A stretch of 38,950 nucleotides of DNA from an uncultured Alphaproteobacteria bacterium (GTDB lineage Bacteria > Pseudomonadota > Alphaproteobacteria > RF32 > CAG-239), in contig CALYAY010000013.1 in the NCBI GenBank assembly GCA_944393695.1, positions 1 through 38,950 on the forward strand, in the 5' to 3' direction. The position numbers were made by a program, and so were the translations under genes. Of the stretch, positions 31,461 through 38,950 are shown piece by piece. Positions within the stretch are counted from its first letter, which is position 1. The number at the start of each line of letters is the position of its first letter. The notes below the pieces were generated by a model. The model was not told the DNA's origin. It searched no databases and saw only the letters and a program-made list of their open reading frames with translations.

Positions 31461-31709
31461 AGTGTTGCCAAGGGGCAACACTAAGTCGCTGCGGTCACTC
31501 GGTTTGTAACGCTCATTTCGCGTTGCTGTCGCTAGCTCATGAGCTAACAAACTCTCGCCTGTCGTTGAAAATATCTCCACCGGAGATATTTTCTGCCTCC
31601 AGCCCTGAGTTTTCAGGGAGGGGTAATATAGAGGGCCCTGAGTTTTCAGGGAGGGAGAAGGTTGGGATGATTTTTTACCTGGATACTCCGGGCAAGCCGG
31701 AGTATGACA
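31461..31709. repeat. mosaic of palindromic intergenic repeats
   Basis: This fills much of the gap between the copy-2 promoter and the XRE gene. Hairpins are AGTGTTGCC/GGCAACACT (31461-31482), AAAATATCTCC/GGAGATATTTT (31568-31592), two CCCTGA/TCAGGG units (31603-31618 and about 31635-31652) and ATACTCCGG/CCGGAGTAT (31683-31705). The last is a sequence variant of the GATCCTCGGG element with matching changes on both arms. Nothing gene-like was accepted from 31389 to 31962. Confidence 0.85.
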
Positions 31710-31962
31710 AAAAGGGGAGGGCTGAGGGTGATGGTTTTTATTTCTTGCAATATTGGTTTGTTTCTTTTATGATGGATGTTGCCGGTGAGAGGTCATCGGT
31801 GGTGTCTAAACAATACCATTACGTTATGAATTCTCCGCTTTGGGCGGAGTATCCTGAATATGTTGAATAAGGATGACTGTACGTAAGCAGTTTTTGGGCT
31901 CCGCCTGCTTTGCATTTGGTAAAGCAGGTTTTGTTTTTAACAAATTAATGGAGTTTAGGGTT

Positions 31963-32241
31963 ATGATTTCTACGGCAGAAATTAACAAACAAGTGTTTCA
32001 GACTAAAAAAGAGATTGGCCTTGAGCTGCGTTGCCGGCGGGAGAAGAAGGGGTTGAGCCTGGCAGAAGCGGCCTCGGTTTGCGGCTTATCTCCCAACCGG
32101 ATTATGCGGATAGAGAACGGCTATGCGTTTTCGTTCCGGCATATTTTTATGCTGGCGGCGGTGTATGGGGTTGAGGCTCAATTGACGTTGAAATTAAAGA
32201 GGAAAAGTTTTTTCCGGTGGGGTGGTTGGAGAAAGAGCTGA
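31963..32241 (+). CDS. small XRE-family HTH regulator
   Basis: This 92-aa protein has a Cro/C1-type helix-turn-helix at about residues 20-72 (GLELRCRREKKGLSLAEAAS, then GLSPNRIMRIENGYA), followed by a strand-like end (VEAQLTLKLKRK). GGAG lies nine bases before the chosen ATG; longer upstream frames run through repeat DNA. It sits alone between two palindromic repeat clusters. The target is unknown. It resembles the phage HTH protein in layout. Confidence 0.75.
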   Translation: MISTAEINKQVFQTKKEIGLELRCRREKKGLSLAEAASVCGLSPNRIMRIENGYAFSFRHIFMLAAVYGVEAQLTLKLKRKSFFRWGGWRKS

Positions 32242-32531
32242 TTGGTTTGACCTGGATCCTCGGGGCAAGCCCGAGGATGACGGGGAGAGAGGCCGTCAAG
32301 AGAGGGTAAGGCAGGATTTGCTCTTCCCGGCCCTCTCATCTATGAGAGGGTGACAAATTTGAAGATCCCTTGACGTTCAGACTGGCGCTGAACGAGGGAT
32401 GACATTGTTATACCCCCTCCTACTCCCCCTTTAGGGGGAGAATATAAAGCGACTTTGTTTGACCTGGATTTCCGGGCAAGCCCGAGGATGACCTAGAAAA
32501 GGGACAAGACAGAGAAAAGGTAAGGCAGGTA

Positions 32532-32620
32532 TTTGACCCCACCGGCTCCCCTTTTGAAAGGGGAGAGAGCAGCAAGGAAGATCCCTTGACGTTCAGACTG
32601 GCGCTGAACGAGGGATGACA
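32532..32620. repeat. 89-bp direct repeat, copy 1
   Basis: This unit contains the CTCCCCTTTT/GAAAGGGGAG hairpin and one nested ATCCCT hairpin. It matches 32691-32779 with two differences. The repeat period is 159 bp. Confidence 0.9.
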
Positions 32621-32690
32621 GTTTATTGTTTGAATGTGAAACCCTCTCTAACTCTCCCTAAGGCTTTAGGGAGAGAATATAAGGCTGATG

Positions 32691-32779
32691 TTTGACCCCA
32701 CCGGCTCCCCTTTAGAAAGGGGAGAGAGCAGCAAGGAAGATCCCTTGACGTTCAGGCTGGCGCTGAACGAGGGATGACA
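32691..32779. repeat. 89-bp direct repeat, copy 2
   Basis: This is the second copy of the unit at 32532-32620. The 70-bp spacer between them holds a TCTCCCTAA/TTTAGGGAGA hairpin. Confidence 0.9.
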
Positions 32780-32844
32780 TTGTTATACCCTCCCTTGCCC
32801 TCCCTAAAATTTTAGGGAGGGGATATAGAGGGCGGGTGTCGGGG

Positions 32845-33558
32845 TTACGGATTCATTTTAAGCGTAATCTGCTTTTTGCGATATCCGATGTTCAGATATT
32901 CGAATTGGCAGGTTTTTTGATTGCTGCCGATTGATATCTGGATTTTGATTTTGAGCCAGTCGTTTTTTTCCTGTCCGGTGAAAATGTTGAAGTAGGAATA
33001 TTCTATCCGTTCGCCATAGTAACGGCGGATTTCCCAGGCAGGGAAGATTTTTTTGAACGAAGGGCCGAAGATGCGCGGGATAAACATGTATTTATCCGGA
33101 GCAGGGCGGTCTTTGTCCTTTTGCAAAACGAGGCTTTCAATTTCTTTGCGAATCAGGTAAGCGGCCGGGAAAAGCATCAGTTTGCCGCCGGCGTCCATGG
33201 TCAGACGATAACGAATGCCGTTGACTGAGGCGGATGTTTCCTTAATGTTCATTTCAACCGGGCCGAAAGTTTCAAACGGAACCCAATAGCAGGCTTCTTC
33301 TTTTCCGGGAACGGCAGCCATATAGTTTAGTAAATCGCTGCGTTTTTTGTTTTGCAAAAGAATGAGCCAGAGGTCATAACACTGGTCTTTGGCAAAGATT
33401 GTTTCTTGTGACGGAGAAGGTGAGAATCCGGGCTCAGGGTAATCCTGAAGGCATTTTACCCGCATGAAAACCGGGCGGCTGATCATCTGGTAGCCGGGGG
33501 CTTTCCGTGAGGCCTTTCCGGCGACTTCCGTTTCGGTAAGATTTGCTAATTTTTTCAT
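32845..33558 (-). CDS. hypothetical protein
   Basis: This 237-aa soluble protein has no clear signal peptide. It contains a Trp/Tyr-rich middle (DLWLILLQNKKRSDLLNYM, CYWVPFETFGPVEMN) and a C-terminal part ending in GYRKKQITLKMNP. I do not recognise the family. The start is set at MKKLANLTE because upstream sequence is very AT-rich, but no strong ribosome site is visible. It points toward the repeat array, with no partner gene. Confidence 0.65.
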   Translation of the reverse strand: MKKLANLTETEVAGKASRKAPGYQMISRPVFMRVKCLQDYPEPGFSPSPSQETIFAKDQCYDLWLILLQNKKRSDLLNYMAAVPGKEEACYWVPFETFGPVEMNIKETSASVNGIRYRLTMDAGGKLMLFPAAYLIRKEIESLVLQKDKDRPAPDKYMFIPRIFGPSFKKIFPAWEIRRYYGERIEYSYFNIFTGQEKNDWLKIKIQISIGSNQKTCQFEYLNIGYRKKQITLKMNP

Positions 33559-33761
33559 AATAATAACTATTTTTTTGTTAATAATAAATTTTCGATGCAA
33601 GATGTAGCAGAATTATTTGTTTTTGTCAATAGTATGTCTATGTATCTTGGAAAGCCGGTGTTTCGGAGGCGGATTTTTTTTCAAGTTGACAAACTCTCAG
33701 GAAGGAATTAACCTTAGAGCCGTTTTGATATTATTATGTATAACCTTAAAAATAGATTATT

Positions 33762-34004
33762 ATGACACAGCAGCAGTTATTAATGATGAGCCTTTTTCCC
33801 AGAGAAGCAGGTTTGATTGAGCGAAAAAATCTTGTTCCTGTTGAGGCCACGGTGATTACTCCCTGCCACCAGGTTATCAGTGATTGTCTGATTATTGTTA
33901 TTCCCGACGGTTGTCCGAGGAATCTGGTCTATGAACAAAAATCAAAATTGTTTTATGTTCAGGAGGGGAAGTTGTGGTATATTGAAAAAGAAAAAAACGC
34001 TTAA
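33762..34004 (+). CDS. small hypothetical protein
   Basis: This 80-aa frame has hydrophobic strands (CLIIVIPDGC) and ends KLFYVQEGKLWYIEKEKNA. No good ribosome site precedes either ATG. A strong terminator directly after the stop supports a transcribed unit. No family recognised. It could be spurious. Confidence 0.45.
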   Translation: MTQQQLLMMSLFPREAGLIERKNLVPVEATVITPCHQVISDCLIIVIPDGCPRNLVYEQKSKLFYVQEGKLWYIEKEKNA

Positions 34005-34016
34005 ATGCCGCTAATG

Positions 34017-34055
34017 AAAAACAGGTTTTCCCAAAAGAAAGGAAAACCTGTTTTT
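34017..34055. terminator. bidirectional terminator
   Basis: AAAAACAGGTTTTCC / GGAAAACCTGTTTTT is a perfect 15-bp stem with a 9-nt loop and T-runs on both strands. It serves the small gene on the left and the convergent lipoprotein on the right. Confidence 0.92.
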
Positions 34056-34072
34056 TTTGCAATAAGGGTGTT

Positions 34073-34525
34073 TTAGTAAGGAATAACCCGGGCCTGGGCA
34101 CCGTAAAGAACCAGGCATTTCTGGCCGGGGGTGAGCAAAACATCGCTTCCCTGGGTGACGGTGACAAAACTGCCGTTGTTGAGTTTGACAACATATTCAT
34201 AACCGGTCTGGCTGGAGAGGCCGTCTTCAGCCAACTGACCGGCCACGCCGCCGACAAGGGCACCGCCTAAAGCTCCCAAAACGCCGGCCGTTGAGCCGCG
34301 GCCGATCTGTGAACCGGCCACGCCGCCGGCGACCGACCCCAGAACGGCTCCGGTGTTGCCGCTGTTCTGAACCTGTACCTGACGGACGCTCAGCACGGTG
34401 CAGGGCTGGGCCTGATTGACTTTGTTGGCGTTTGAAGTGGCGTAGTCATTGGCTCCGATGTTGCCGGCGCAGGCAGCGGTCAGAACGGACATTGCGGCCA
34501 CGGCGGCCATGGTAAAATGTTTCAT
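34073..34525 (-). CDS. glycine-zipper outer-membrane lipoprotein (SlyB/Pcp-like)
   Basis: This 150-aa lipoprotein has a signal peptide and lipobox LTAAC (Cys19). A glycine-zipper membrane segment follows (about 55-97: AVLGSVAGGVAGSQIG, LGALGGALVGGVAG). The C-terminal domain (YEYVVKLNNGSFVTVTQG, then PGQKCLVLYG) is as in the 17-kDa antigen/SlyB family. Members stabilise the outer membrane under stress. GAGGAGAAAA precedes the start. It is divergent from asnS. Confidence 0.9.
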   Translation of the reverse strand: MKHFTMAAVAAMSVLTAACAGNIGANDYATSNANKVNQAQPCTVLSVRQVQVQNSGNTGAVLGSVAGGVAGSQIGRGSTAGVLGALGGALVGGVAGQLAEDGLSSQTGYEYVVKLNNGSFVTVTQGSDVLLTPGQKCLVLYGAQARVIPY

Positions 34526-34578
34526 GTTTTTTCTCCTCGAATTCGGGTTTGTTAAATATAATTTATACTGCCTGAACT

Positions 34579-34599
34579 AATTGTCAATGCTGGACAATT
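34579..34599. promoter_or_regulatory. inverted repeat between the lipoprotein and asnS
   Basis: AATTGTC and GACAATT are inverted 7 nt apart in the divergent promoter region. It could be an operator; no known family was matched. Confidence 0.35.
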
Positions 34600-34675
34600 A
34601 AATAGAATTGATATATATTAAGTGCGATTGTTTTATTGGCAATTATAACAAGTAATAAATTTGAGGTAAAAAAGA

Positions 34676-36064
34676 ATGTTAAAAAGAACTAAAATTGTCG
34701 AGCTTCTGGCCGCAGAAAAGGCGCAGCCCGAAGTTCTGGTCAAAGGATGGGTCAGAACCAGACGCGATGCCAAGGATTTTTCTTTTATTGAGCTGAATGA
34801 CGGCTCCTGCTTAAAAAATATTCAGATAATTGCCAATAATACCCTGAATAATTATGACAGCGTGAAAAAACTTACAACTGGATCATCGGTGGCGGTTAAA
34901 GGGGCTTTGACCGAATCCAAGGGCGGAAACCAGAAATATGAAGTGGTGGCCGAAGAAATTGAAATTTACAGCCTGGCGCCGGATGATTTTCCGCTGCAAA
35001 AGAAAAAGCATACGGATGAATTTTTGCGCAGTATTGCCCATCTGCGTCCGCGCACCAACAAATACGGCGCGGCGTTCAGAATCCGGTCGCAGCTGTCTTA
35101 TGCCATTCACAAGTTTTTTCAGGGGCGCGGGTTTAAATATGTTCATACGCCGATTATAACCGGTTCGGACTGCGAAGGGGCAGGGGAGATGTTCCGGGTG
35201 ACGACGCTTGATCTGGATAATCTGCCGAGAACCAAAGACGGAAAAATCGATTATTCTCAGGACTTTTTCGGCAAAGAGGCTCATCTGACGGTGTCGGGAC
35301 AGCTGAACGGCGAGATGTTTGCCACGGCGCTGGGCGATATTTATACCTTCGGGCCGACTTTCCGGGCGGAAAATTCCAACACCCCGCGTCATGCTGCCGA
35401 GTTTTGGATGATTGAGCCGGAAATGGCCTTTGCCGATATTTATGATGATATGGATCTGGCCGAAGATATGGTGCGCTATTGCGTGAAAGACATCATGGAA
35501 AACTGTGCCGAAGATTTGGAACTGTTTGAAAAATTTGTGGATCCGACGCTGAAGACAACGCTGGAAAACATTATGCACAACGATTTTGCCCGCATTACTT
35601 ACAGCGAGGCCATTGAGATTATGCAAAAATCGGGCAGAAAGTTTGAGTATGTGCCGGAGTACGGCATTGATCTGCAGACCGAGCATGAGCGTTTCCTGGC
35701 CGAGGAATATTTTAAAAAGCCGGTTATCGTCCGTGATTATCCGAAAGAAATCAAGGCTTTTTACATGAAACAGAATCCGGACGGCAAAACGGTTGCGGCA
35801 ATGGATGTTCTGGTGCCGAGAATCGGCGAGCTTATCGGCGGTTCGCAACGTGAGGAAAGCTATGACAAGCTGACGGCCAGAATTAAAGAGCTGGGGATGA
35901 GGCTTGAGGATTATTCCTGGTATCTGGATTCACGGCGCTATGGTTCGGTGCCGCATGCCGGGTTTGGCCTGGGGTTTGAGCGGATGATGATGTTGGTGAC
36001 GGGCATTACCAATATCCGCGATGTTATTCCTTTTCCGAGGACTCCGAATTCAATCAATTTCTAA
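34676..36064 (+). CDS. asnS: asparaginyl-tRNA synthetase
   Basis: This 462-aa class II synthetase has an N-terminal OB-fold anticodon-binding domain (about 15-105: [20 protein letters not shown]). The catalytic core follows, with motif 2 ([20 protein letters not shown]) and motif 3 ([20 protein letters not shown]). The ending [14 protein letters not shown] is typical of AsnRS. It charges the tRNA-Asn encoded in this window. TTGAGG precedes the ATG. The next gene follows 11 bp later, so the two may share a transcript. Confidence 0.97.
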   Translation: MLKRTKIVELLAAEKAQPEVLVKGWVRTRRDAKDFSFIELNDGSCLKNIQIIANNTLNNYDSVKKLTTGSSVAVKGALTESKGGNQKYEVVAEEIEIYSLAPDDFPLQKKKHTDEFLRSIAHLRPRTNKYGAAFRIRSQLSYAIHKFFQGRGFKYVHTPIITGSDCEGAGEMFRVTTLDLDNLPRTKDGKIDYSQDFFGKEAHLTVSGQLNGEMFATALGDIYTFGPTFRAENSNTPRHAAEFWMIEPEMAFADIYDDMDLAEDMVRYCVKDIMENCAEDLELFEKFVDPTLKTTLENIMHNDFARITYSEAIEIMQKSGRKFEYVPEYGIDLQTEHERFLAEEYFKKPVIVRDYPKEIKAFYMKQNPDGKTVAAMDVLVPRIGELIGGSQREESYDKLTARIKELGMRLEDYSWYLDSRRYGSVPHAGFGLGFERMMMLVTGITNIRDVIPFPRTPNSINF

Positions 36065-36075
36065 GGAGAAAAGAT

Positions 36076-36555
36076 ATGCGGCGCTTGCTTTGTCTGGTGA
36101 TTTGCGGACTGCTGGGATGCGGATTGTGCCGGGAGGCCGGTGCCGCGGTGTATCTGGGGAATTTTGCCGGGGGGCGGCCAACCTGTGACAACCGGCAGAT
36201 TATCGCAAAAGTGAGAGAAAAGATTGCGGCCTATATGGCCGAGCATCCGGCTTCCGGAGTGGTGGAAAGCCGCCGGCAGAAGCTGCTGCTTAAGAATCTG
36301 CACGATTTTACGGCGGTGAGCCCGGTCGATTTTACCTCGAAGGATGATTTGCTGACAGCTAACCGTCTGATTATGCTCAAAATTAATGAAGGTTATACGG
36401 ATACGGATTTTTTGGTTTGCAAAAGCAGCGGCGACGGAAAAAAATATAATATCTATCTTTTAATCTATCCGCTTGACAACGGTGACTATAACATTGAAAT
36501 CATTAATTTTTTGCCGCCGGAAAAGTCGGGCGAGCAGTTTTCGGTGATTTATTAA
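36076..36555 (+). CDS. small exported hypothetical protein
   Basis: This 159-aa protein has a signal peptide (RRLLCLVICGLLGCGLCREAG, cleavage near AGAA). The mature domain is mixed alpha/beta with two Cys (PTCDN, LVCKS) that could pair in the periplasm. It contains ENIHDF-like and YNIYLLIYPLDNGDYNIEI stretches. AAGGAGAAAAG precedes the start. Family unknown. Confidence 0.75.
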   Translation: MRRLLCLVICGLLGCGLCREAGAAVYLGNFAGGRPTCDNRQIIAKVREKIAAYMAEHPASGVVESRRQKLLLKNLHDFTAVSPVDFTSKDDLLTANRLIMLKINEGYTDTDFLVCKSSGDGKKYNIYLLIYPLDNGDYNIEIINFLPPEKSGEQFSVIY

Positions 36556-36570
36556 ATTTTATCCGGGATA

Positions 36571-36598
36571 TTGCTTTTTTTGAAAAAAATGGTAATAT
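36571..36598 (+). promoter_or_regulatory. promoter of rpoH
   Basis: TTGCTT and TAATAT are separated by 16 nt, about 56 bp before the rpoH start. A second promoter within the leader cannot be excluded. Confidence 0.5.
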
Positions 36599-36653
36599 AC
36601 GAAGCCGTTTGTTTGAGCGGTGGTTTTAATGATAACCGGGGGTTTTGGGGTTT

Positions 36654-37568
36654 ATGACGGCAAAAAATACGGCGCTTACAGTTGTTGAAACAAAAAAGAA
36701 TCTTCCTGCTTTGGCAGAGGAGAACAGCTTGGTTGCGTATTTTGAAAAAATCAAAAAAATTCCGATGCTGAGCGAAGAAGAGGAAAAGCGGCTGGTGACG
36801 GCTTTTCATGAAAACGGTGATTTGGCTGCGGCACAAAAGCTGATTACCTCGCATTTGCGGCTGGCAGCCAAGATTGCGCTGACTTACCGGCGTTACGGTC
36901 TGCCGCTGGCGGATATTATCTCGGAAGCCAATATCGGTTTGATGCAGGCGGTTAAAAAGTTTGATTTGACGAAAAACGTCCGGCTGGCGACTTATGCCAT
37001 CTGGTGGATAAAGGCTTCGATAAACGATTTTATCCTGCGGTCGTGGTCACTGGTTAAGATAGGGACGGTTGCGGCGCAGAAAAAGCTGTTTTATAACCTG
37101 AACCGGATTAAGGCTCGTCTGGGAATCTATGAAAATAAAGAGCTGGATCCTTCGGCGGTGAAGAGCATTGCCAACGAGTTGGTGGTGGATGAAAAAGACG
37201 TGGTGGAGATGAATCGTCGTTTGGGCGGCGATAAGTCACTGAATGTGGCGGCCGGGGATGAAGGTGAAGACGAAAAAATCGATTTTCTGGTTGACGGGCG
37301 GCAGAATATTGAGGCTTCTCTGGCGGCAAAAGAAGAAAAACAGTTTAAAAACAAGCTGTTGCGTGAGTGTCTGGAATGTTTGAACGAACGCGAACGCTAT
37401 GTGGTGATGCATCGTCTGTTGACGGAAAATCCCGAGACGCTGGAAGAAATCGGCGTTAAGTTCGGTATCAGCCGCGAGAGGGTGCGCCAGATTGAGAAAA
37501 AGTCGTTTGACAAGTTGTCGGCGCTGGTGAAAGAGCGTCTGCTGGAGATTGAGAAAAAAGCCGCCTGA
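36654..37568 (+). CDS. rpoH: RNA polymerase sigma factor RpoH (sigma-32)
   Basis: This 304-aa heat-shock sigma factor has sigma region 2 (AQKLITSHLRLAAKIALTYR, LPLADIISEANIGLMQAV, then RLATYAIWWIKASINDFIL). The RpoH-specific stretch QKKLFYNLN (about 142-150) and region 4 HTH (TLEEIGVKFGISRERVRQIE) are clear. It directs transcription of chaperones and proteases. Length and motifs fit the alphaproteobacterial type. The ATG is preferred to an upstream TTG; the ribosome site is weak (GGGG), which may allow control at translation. Confidence 0.96.
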   Translation: MTAKNTALTVVETKKNLPALAEENSLVAYFEKIKKIPMLSEEEEKRLVTAFHENGDLAAAQKLITSHLRLAAKIALTYRRYGLPLADIISEANIGLMQAVKKFDLTKNVRLATYAIWWIKASINDFILRSWSLVKIGTVAAQKKLFYNLNRIKARLGIYENKELDPSAVKSIANELVVDEKDVVEMNRRLGGDKSLNVAAGDEGEDEKIDFLVDGRQNIEASLAAKEEKQFKNKLLRECLECLNERERYVVMHRLLTENPETLEEIGVKFGISRERVRQIEKKSFDKLSALVKERLLEIEKKAA

Positions 37569-37596
37569 GATAATCAGGAAGGGTGGTATTAAAATG

Positions 37597-37628
37597 AAAA
37601 ACTCCGTCCGTTTGGGCGGAGTTTTTTT
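37597..37628. terminator. bidirectional terminator after rpoH
   Basis: AAAAACTCCGTCC / GGGCGGAGTTTTT forms the stem with loop GTTT and a T7 run. It also serves the convergent cysteine-rich gene. Confidence 0.9.
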
Positions 37629-37653
37629 GTGGGAGCGAGGTTGTAAGGTTAGG

Positions 37654-38583
37654 TTAGAATTCAAGAACGGGGCGAACTTCGTAGCTATGATCTTTGCTGG
37701 TATAGGCATCAAAGTACATATATAATCCATAGTTGTCACTAAAATCTGAGAACCACGCACCATAGTTAACGAATTCGGAAGAAGACCAATACTCGGAATT
37801 TGTTTCTATTTTTGCGCCTCCGGACACAGTAAAACCGGCATTAATCACTAACATGTTATTTTTAATACTGCTCATAATACCGGCAGCCGGTAGGCACCAA
37901 TCCCCGGTTTCCGTTCCCGCTGTCTTATACTCATGTGCCGCCCAGGCTGCAGGATAAACACTTTTATTTCCCTCTGCTGTTATAAGAGCCGTATTACTAC
38001 AACTTTGCACATCAGTAGAAGCTGTGGAACTACCGTCAAAGTTGTTTAGTTCTGGAATATCTTCTCTCTTACCCCACTTATAATTGCCGAGACTATTCAG
38101 AGCCATAGCTTGGCCACAATTTCTGTCAGAGCTTTTGTAGACGACGACGGCAATCGGAAGCTTGCCGGAAATTCTTTGAGCGCTGCAGGTTCCATCGCTA
38201 TACAGAATATCGCCGATATTGCAGTTTTTGGCTGAGCCGTTGCATTTTCCCCATTCGGGTTTGAGGATTTCTTGACAAGTTCCGTTTTTCCATTCGTAGC
38301 CGCTGGCGCAAGTACAGCTTTGGTATTTTCCGCCACAGGCTTCACCGGAGCCGCCGGCGTAACCGGTGCCGGAGCAGGTGTATTGATAAGAAGTGTCGCA
38401 TTTTTCTTCCGTGCAAAACCAGGTGTTGCCCCAGGGACATTTGACGCCTGCGCCGTCGGGGCAGGAAGTTTCAGAGTAGCCGAGGGAGGCGCAGTCCGGA
38501 GAGGGTGTGCAGTTTATGCTTTGCGCCGTGGCGGTCATGGGCAAGAACAGCATTGTGCCGGTCAATAATGTGATGTTTCTCAT
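37654..38583 (-). CDS. exported cysteine-rich protein (copy 3, short)
   Basis: This 309-aa protein has a signal peptide (RNITLLTGTMLFLPMTATAQS). Three Cys-rich modules follow (CASLGYSETSCPDG, YQYTCSGTGYAGGSG, CGGKYQSCTCASGYEWKNG). The C-terminal domain of about 190 residues is shared with copy 1 (IGDILYSDGTC, GDWCLPAAG, YWSSSE...AWFS, VRPVLEF). It lacks the long Cys-rich repeat region. AAGGAGAAAG precedes the start, 22 bp after the stop of copy 4, so both lie in one operon. Confidence 0.85.
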   Translation of the reverse strand: MRNITLLTGTMLFLPMTATAQSINCTPSPDCASLGYSETSCPDGAGVKCPWGNTWFCTEEKCDTSYQYTCSGTGYAGGSGEACGGKYQSCTCASGYEWKNGTCQEILKPEWGKCNGSAKNCNIGDILYSDGTCSAQRISGKLPIAVVVYKSSDRNCGQAMALNSLGNYKWGKREDIPELNNFDGSSTASTDVQSCSNTALITAEGNKSVYPAAWAAHEYKTAGTETGDWCLPAAGIMSSIKNNMLVINAGFTVSGGAKIETNSEYWSSSEFVNYGAWFSDFSDNYGLYMYFDAYTSKDHSYEVRPVLEF

Positions 38584-38605
38584 TTTCTTTCTCCTTTTTC
38601 AGTTT

Positions 38606-38950
38606 TTAAAGACACAGCACATAGGCGCTGTCGTAAGGGCATTTCAGGGCGCGTCCGCTGCAGGTGTCGCGTTTGTATCCCAGAGCCTGGCAATCGGTTG
38701 TCGGGGGATTACAATAGTTGGTACAATTTGTGGCACAGCCGGTGGCATACCAAAGCCCCGAACATTCTTCATATTGGCAAATCGTGCAGCTCGGACAGGA
38801 GGTGTATTCCCCTAAGTTCGGACAGGCCTTACAATTGTCGTACATGGTCGTTGTCCCCGACAAACAAGTCGAGGCTCCGGCTTCTCCGCCCATGGAGCCG
38901 CAGTCCATAAATCCGTCACAAGGATTGGGCTTGATTTTGTAATGTTCCTG
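38606..38950 (-). CDS. cysteine-rich family protein (copy 4), 5' part outside the window
   Basis: The frame is open to the right edge and gives the C-terminal 114 residues: KIKPNPCDGFMDCGSM, LSGTTTMYDNCKACPN, then CSGLWYATGC and CQALGYKRDTC. It ends KCPYDSAYVLCL with no C-terminal DUF1566-like domain. The next gene begins with modules similar to those this one ends with, which may reflect a split or recombined gene. The N-terminus is not available. Confidence 0.8.
   Translation of the reverse strand, partial: QEHYKIKPNPCDGFMDCGSMGGEAGASTCLSGTTTMYDNCKACPNLGEYTSCPSCTICQYEECSGLWYATGCATNCTNYCNPPTTDCQALGYKRDTCSGRALKCPYDSAYVLCL

Larger units (their letters stand above)
32248..32820. repeat. dense array of palindromic repeats
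   Basis: The 603-bp gap after the XRE gene is almost all repeats. GATCCTCGGG-type elements lie at 32254-32280 and 32466-32492. Three copies of a nested hairpin (ATCCCT...AGGGAT around GTTCAG/CTGAAC) lie at 32364-32404, 32580-32620 and 32739-32779. CCCCCTTTAGGGGG-, CTCCCCTTT.GAAAGGGGAG- and CTCCCTAA/TTAGGGAG-type hairpins lie between. No coding frame was accepted. Confidence 0.88.

Noticed and set aside
31430..31870. 146-codon plus-strand frame
   Set aside because: It is made of palindromic repeats (for example three related SPEFSGRG-type peptides come from the CTGAGTTTTCAG element), with no ribosome site.
32248..32820. Possible CRISPR array
   Set aside because: Repeats are palindromic, of several families, with irregular spacing and repeated rather than unique spacers. 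No cas gene is nearby.
34883..35848. 321-codon minus-strand frame opposite asnS
   Set aside because: asnS is certain. The antisense frame is compositionally odd and without a ribosome site.

Overview
The window looks like a chromosome segment of an uncultured, probably host- or gut-associated alphaproteobacterium with an oxygen-poor lifestyle. This is an inference from a short RpoH heat-shock sigma factor, an anaerobe-type flavoprotein-rubredoxin, a stand-alone Fmt, alphaproteobacteria-like palindromic intergenic repeats and moderate GC. I cannot name the species from sequence alone.

Positions 1-73 carry a tRNA-Phe on the minus strand. Positions 362-17680 hold a compact prophage-like block, read almost entirely on the plus strand. 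In order it encodes: small terminase, antisense HTH regulator, large terminase, GroES-like co-chaperonin, portal, a small protein, scaffold-like protein, major capsid protein, a pair of related membrane proteins, a coiled-coil protein, head-tail adaptor, a large stopper/tail-tube-like protein, GNAT acetyltransferase, ejection-like protein, collar fibre, baseplate-like protein, tail fibre, two toxin-antitoxin pairs (AbrB-type/Doc and DinJ/YafQ), glycine-rich tail tip protein, holin, GH24 lysozyme and nested Rz/Rz1 spanins. No integrase, replication gene or tape-measure gene is visible, so it is a short-tailed (podovirus-like) packaging, tail and lysis module. It could be a remnant prophage, the late half of a prophage that continues to the left, or a gene-transfer-agent-like cluster.

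tRNA-Cys and tRNA-Asn follow (17807-17964). The chromosomal part then contains rpiB-glyA, a gene with a recent internal tandem duplication, fmt, a CPA1 antiporter with a K+ channel, an LD-carboxypeptidase, a Pif1-WYL helicase, slyX, a flavin reductase-rubredoxin fusion, an XRE regulator, a glycine-zipper lipoprotein, asnS, a secreted protein and rpoH. Scattered through it are four genes (one cut by the right edge) for cysteine-rich exported proteins built from shared modules. Two of these have the same promoter architecture and some share near-identical DNA blocks.

The intergenic regions around 19.9-20.1, 31.4-31.7 and 32.2-32.8 kb are packed with palindromic repeat families. One such palindrome cluster lies in frame inside the coding sequence of a cysteine-rich protein. 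A separate element of about 126 bp with long inverted repeats occurs once in the prophage block and once after glyA. These repeats, the modular surface proteins and the integrase-less phage block are the parts most worth a second look.
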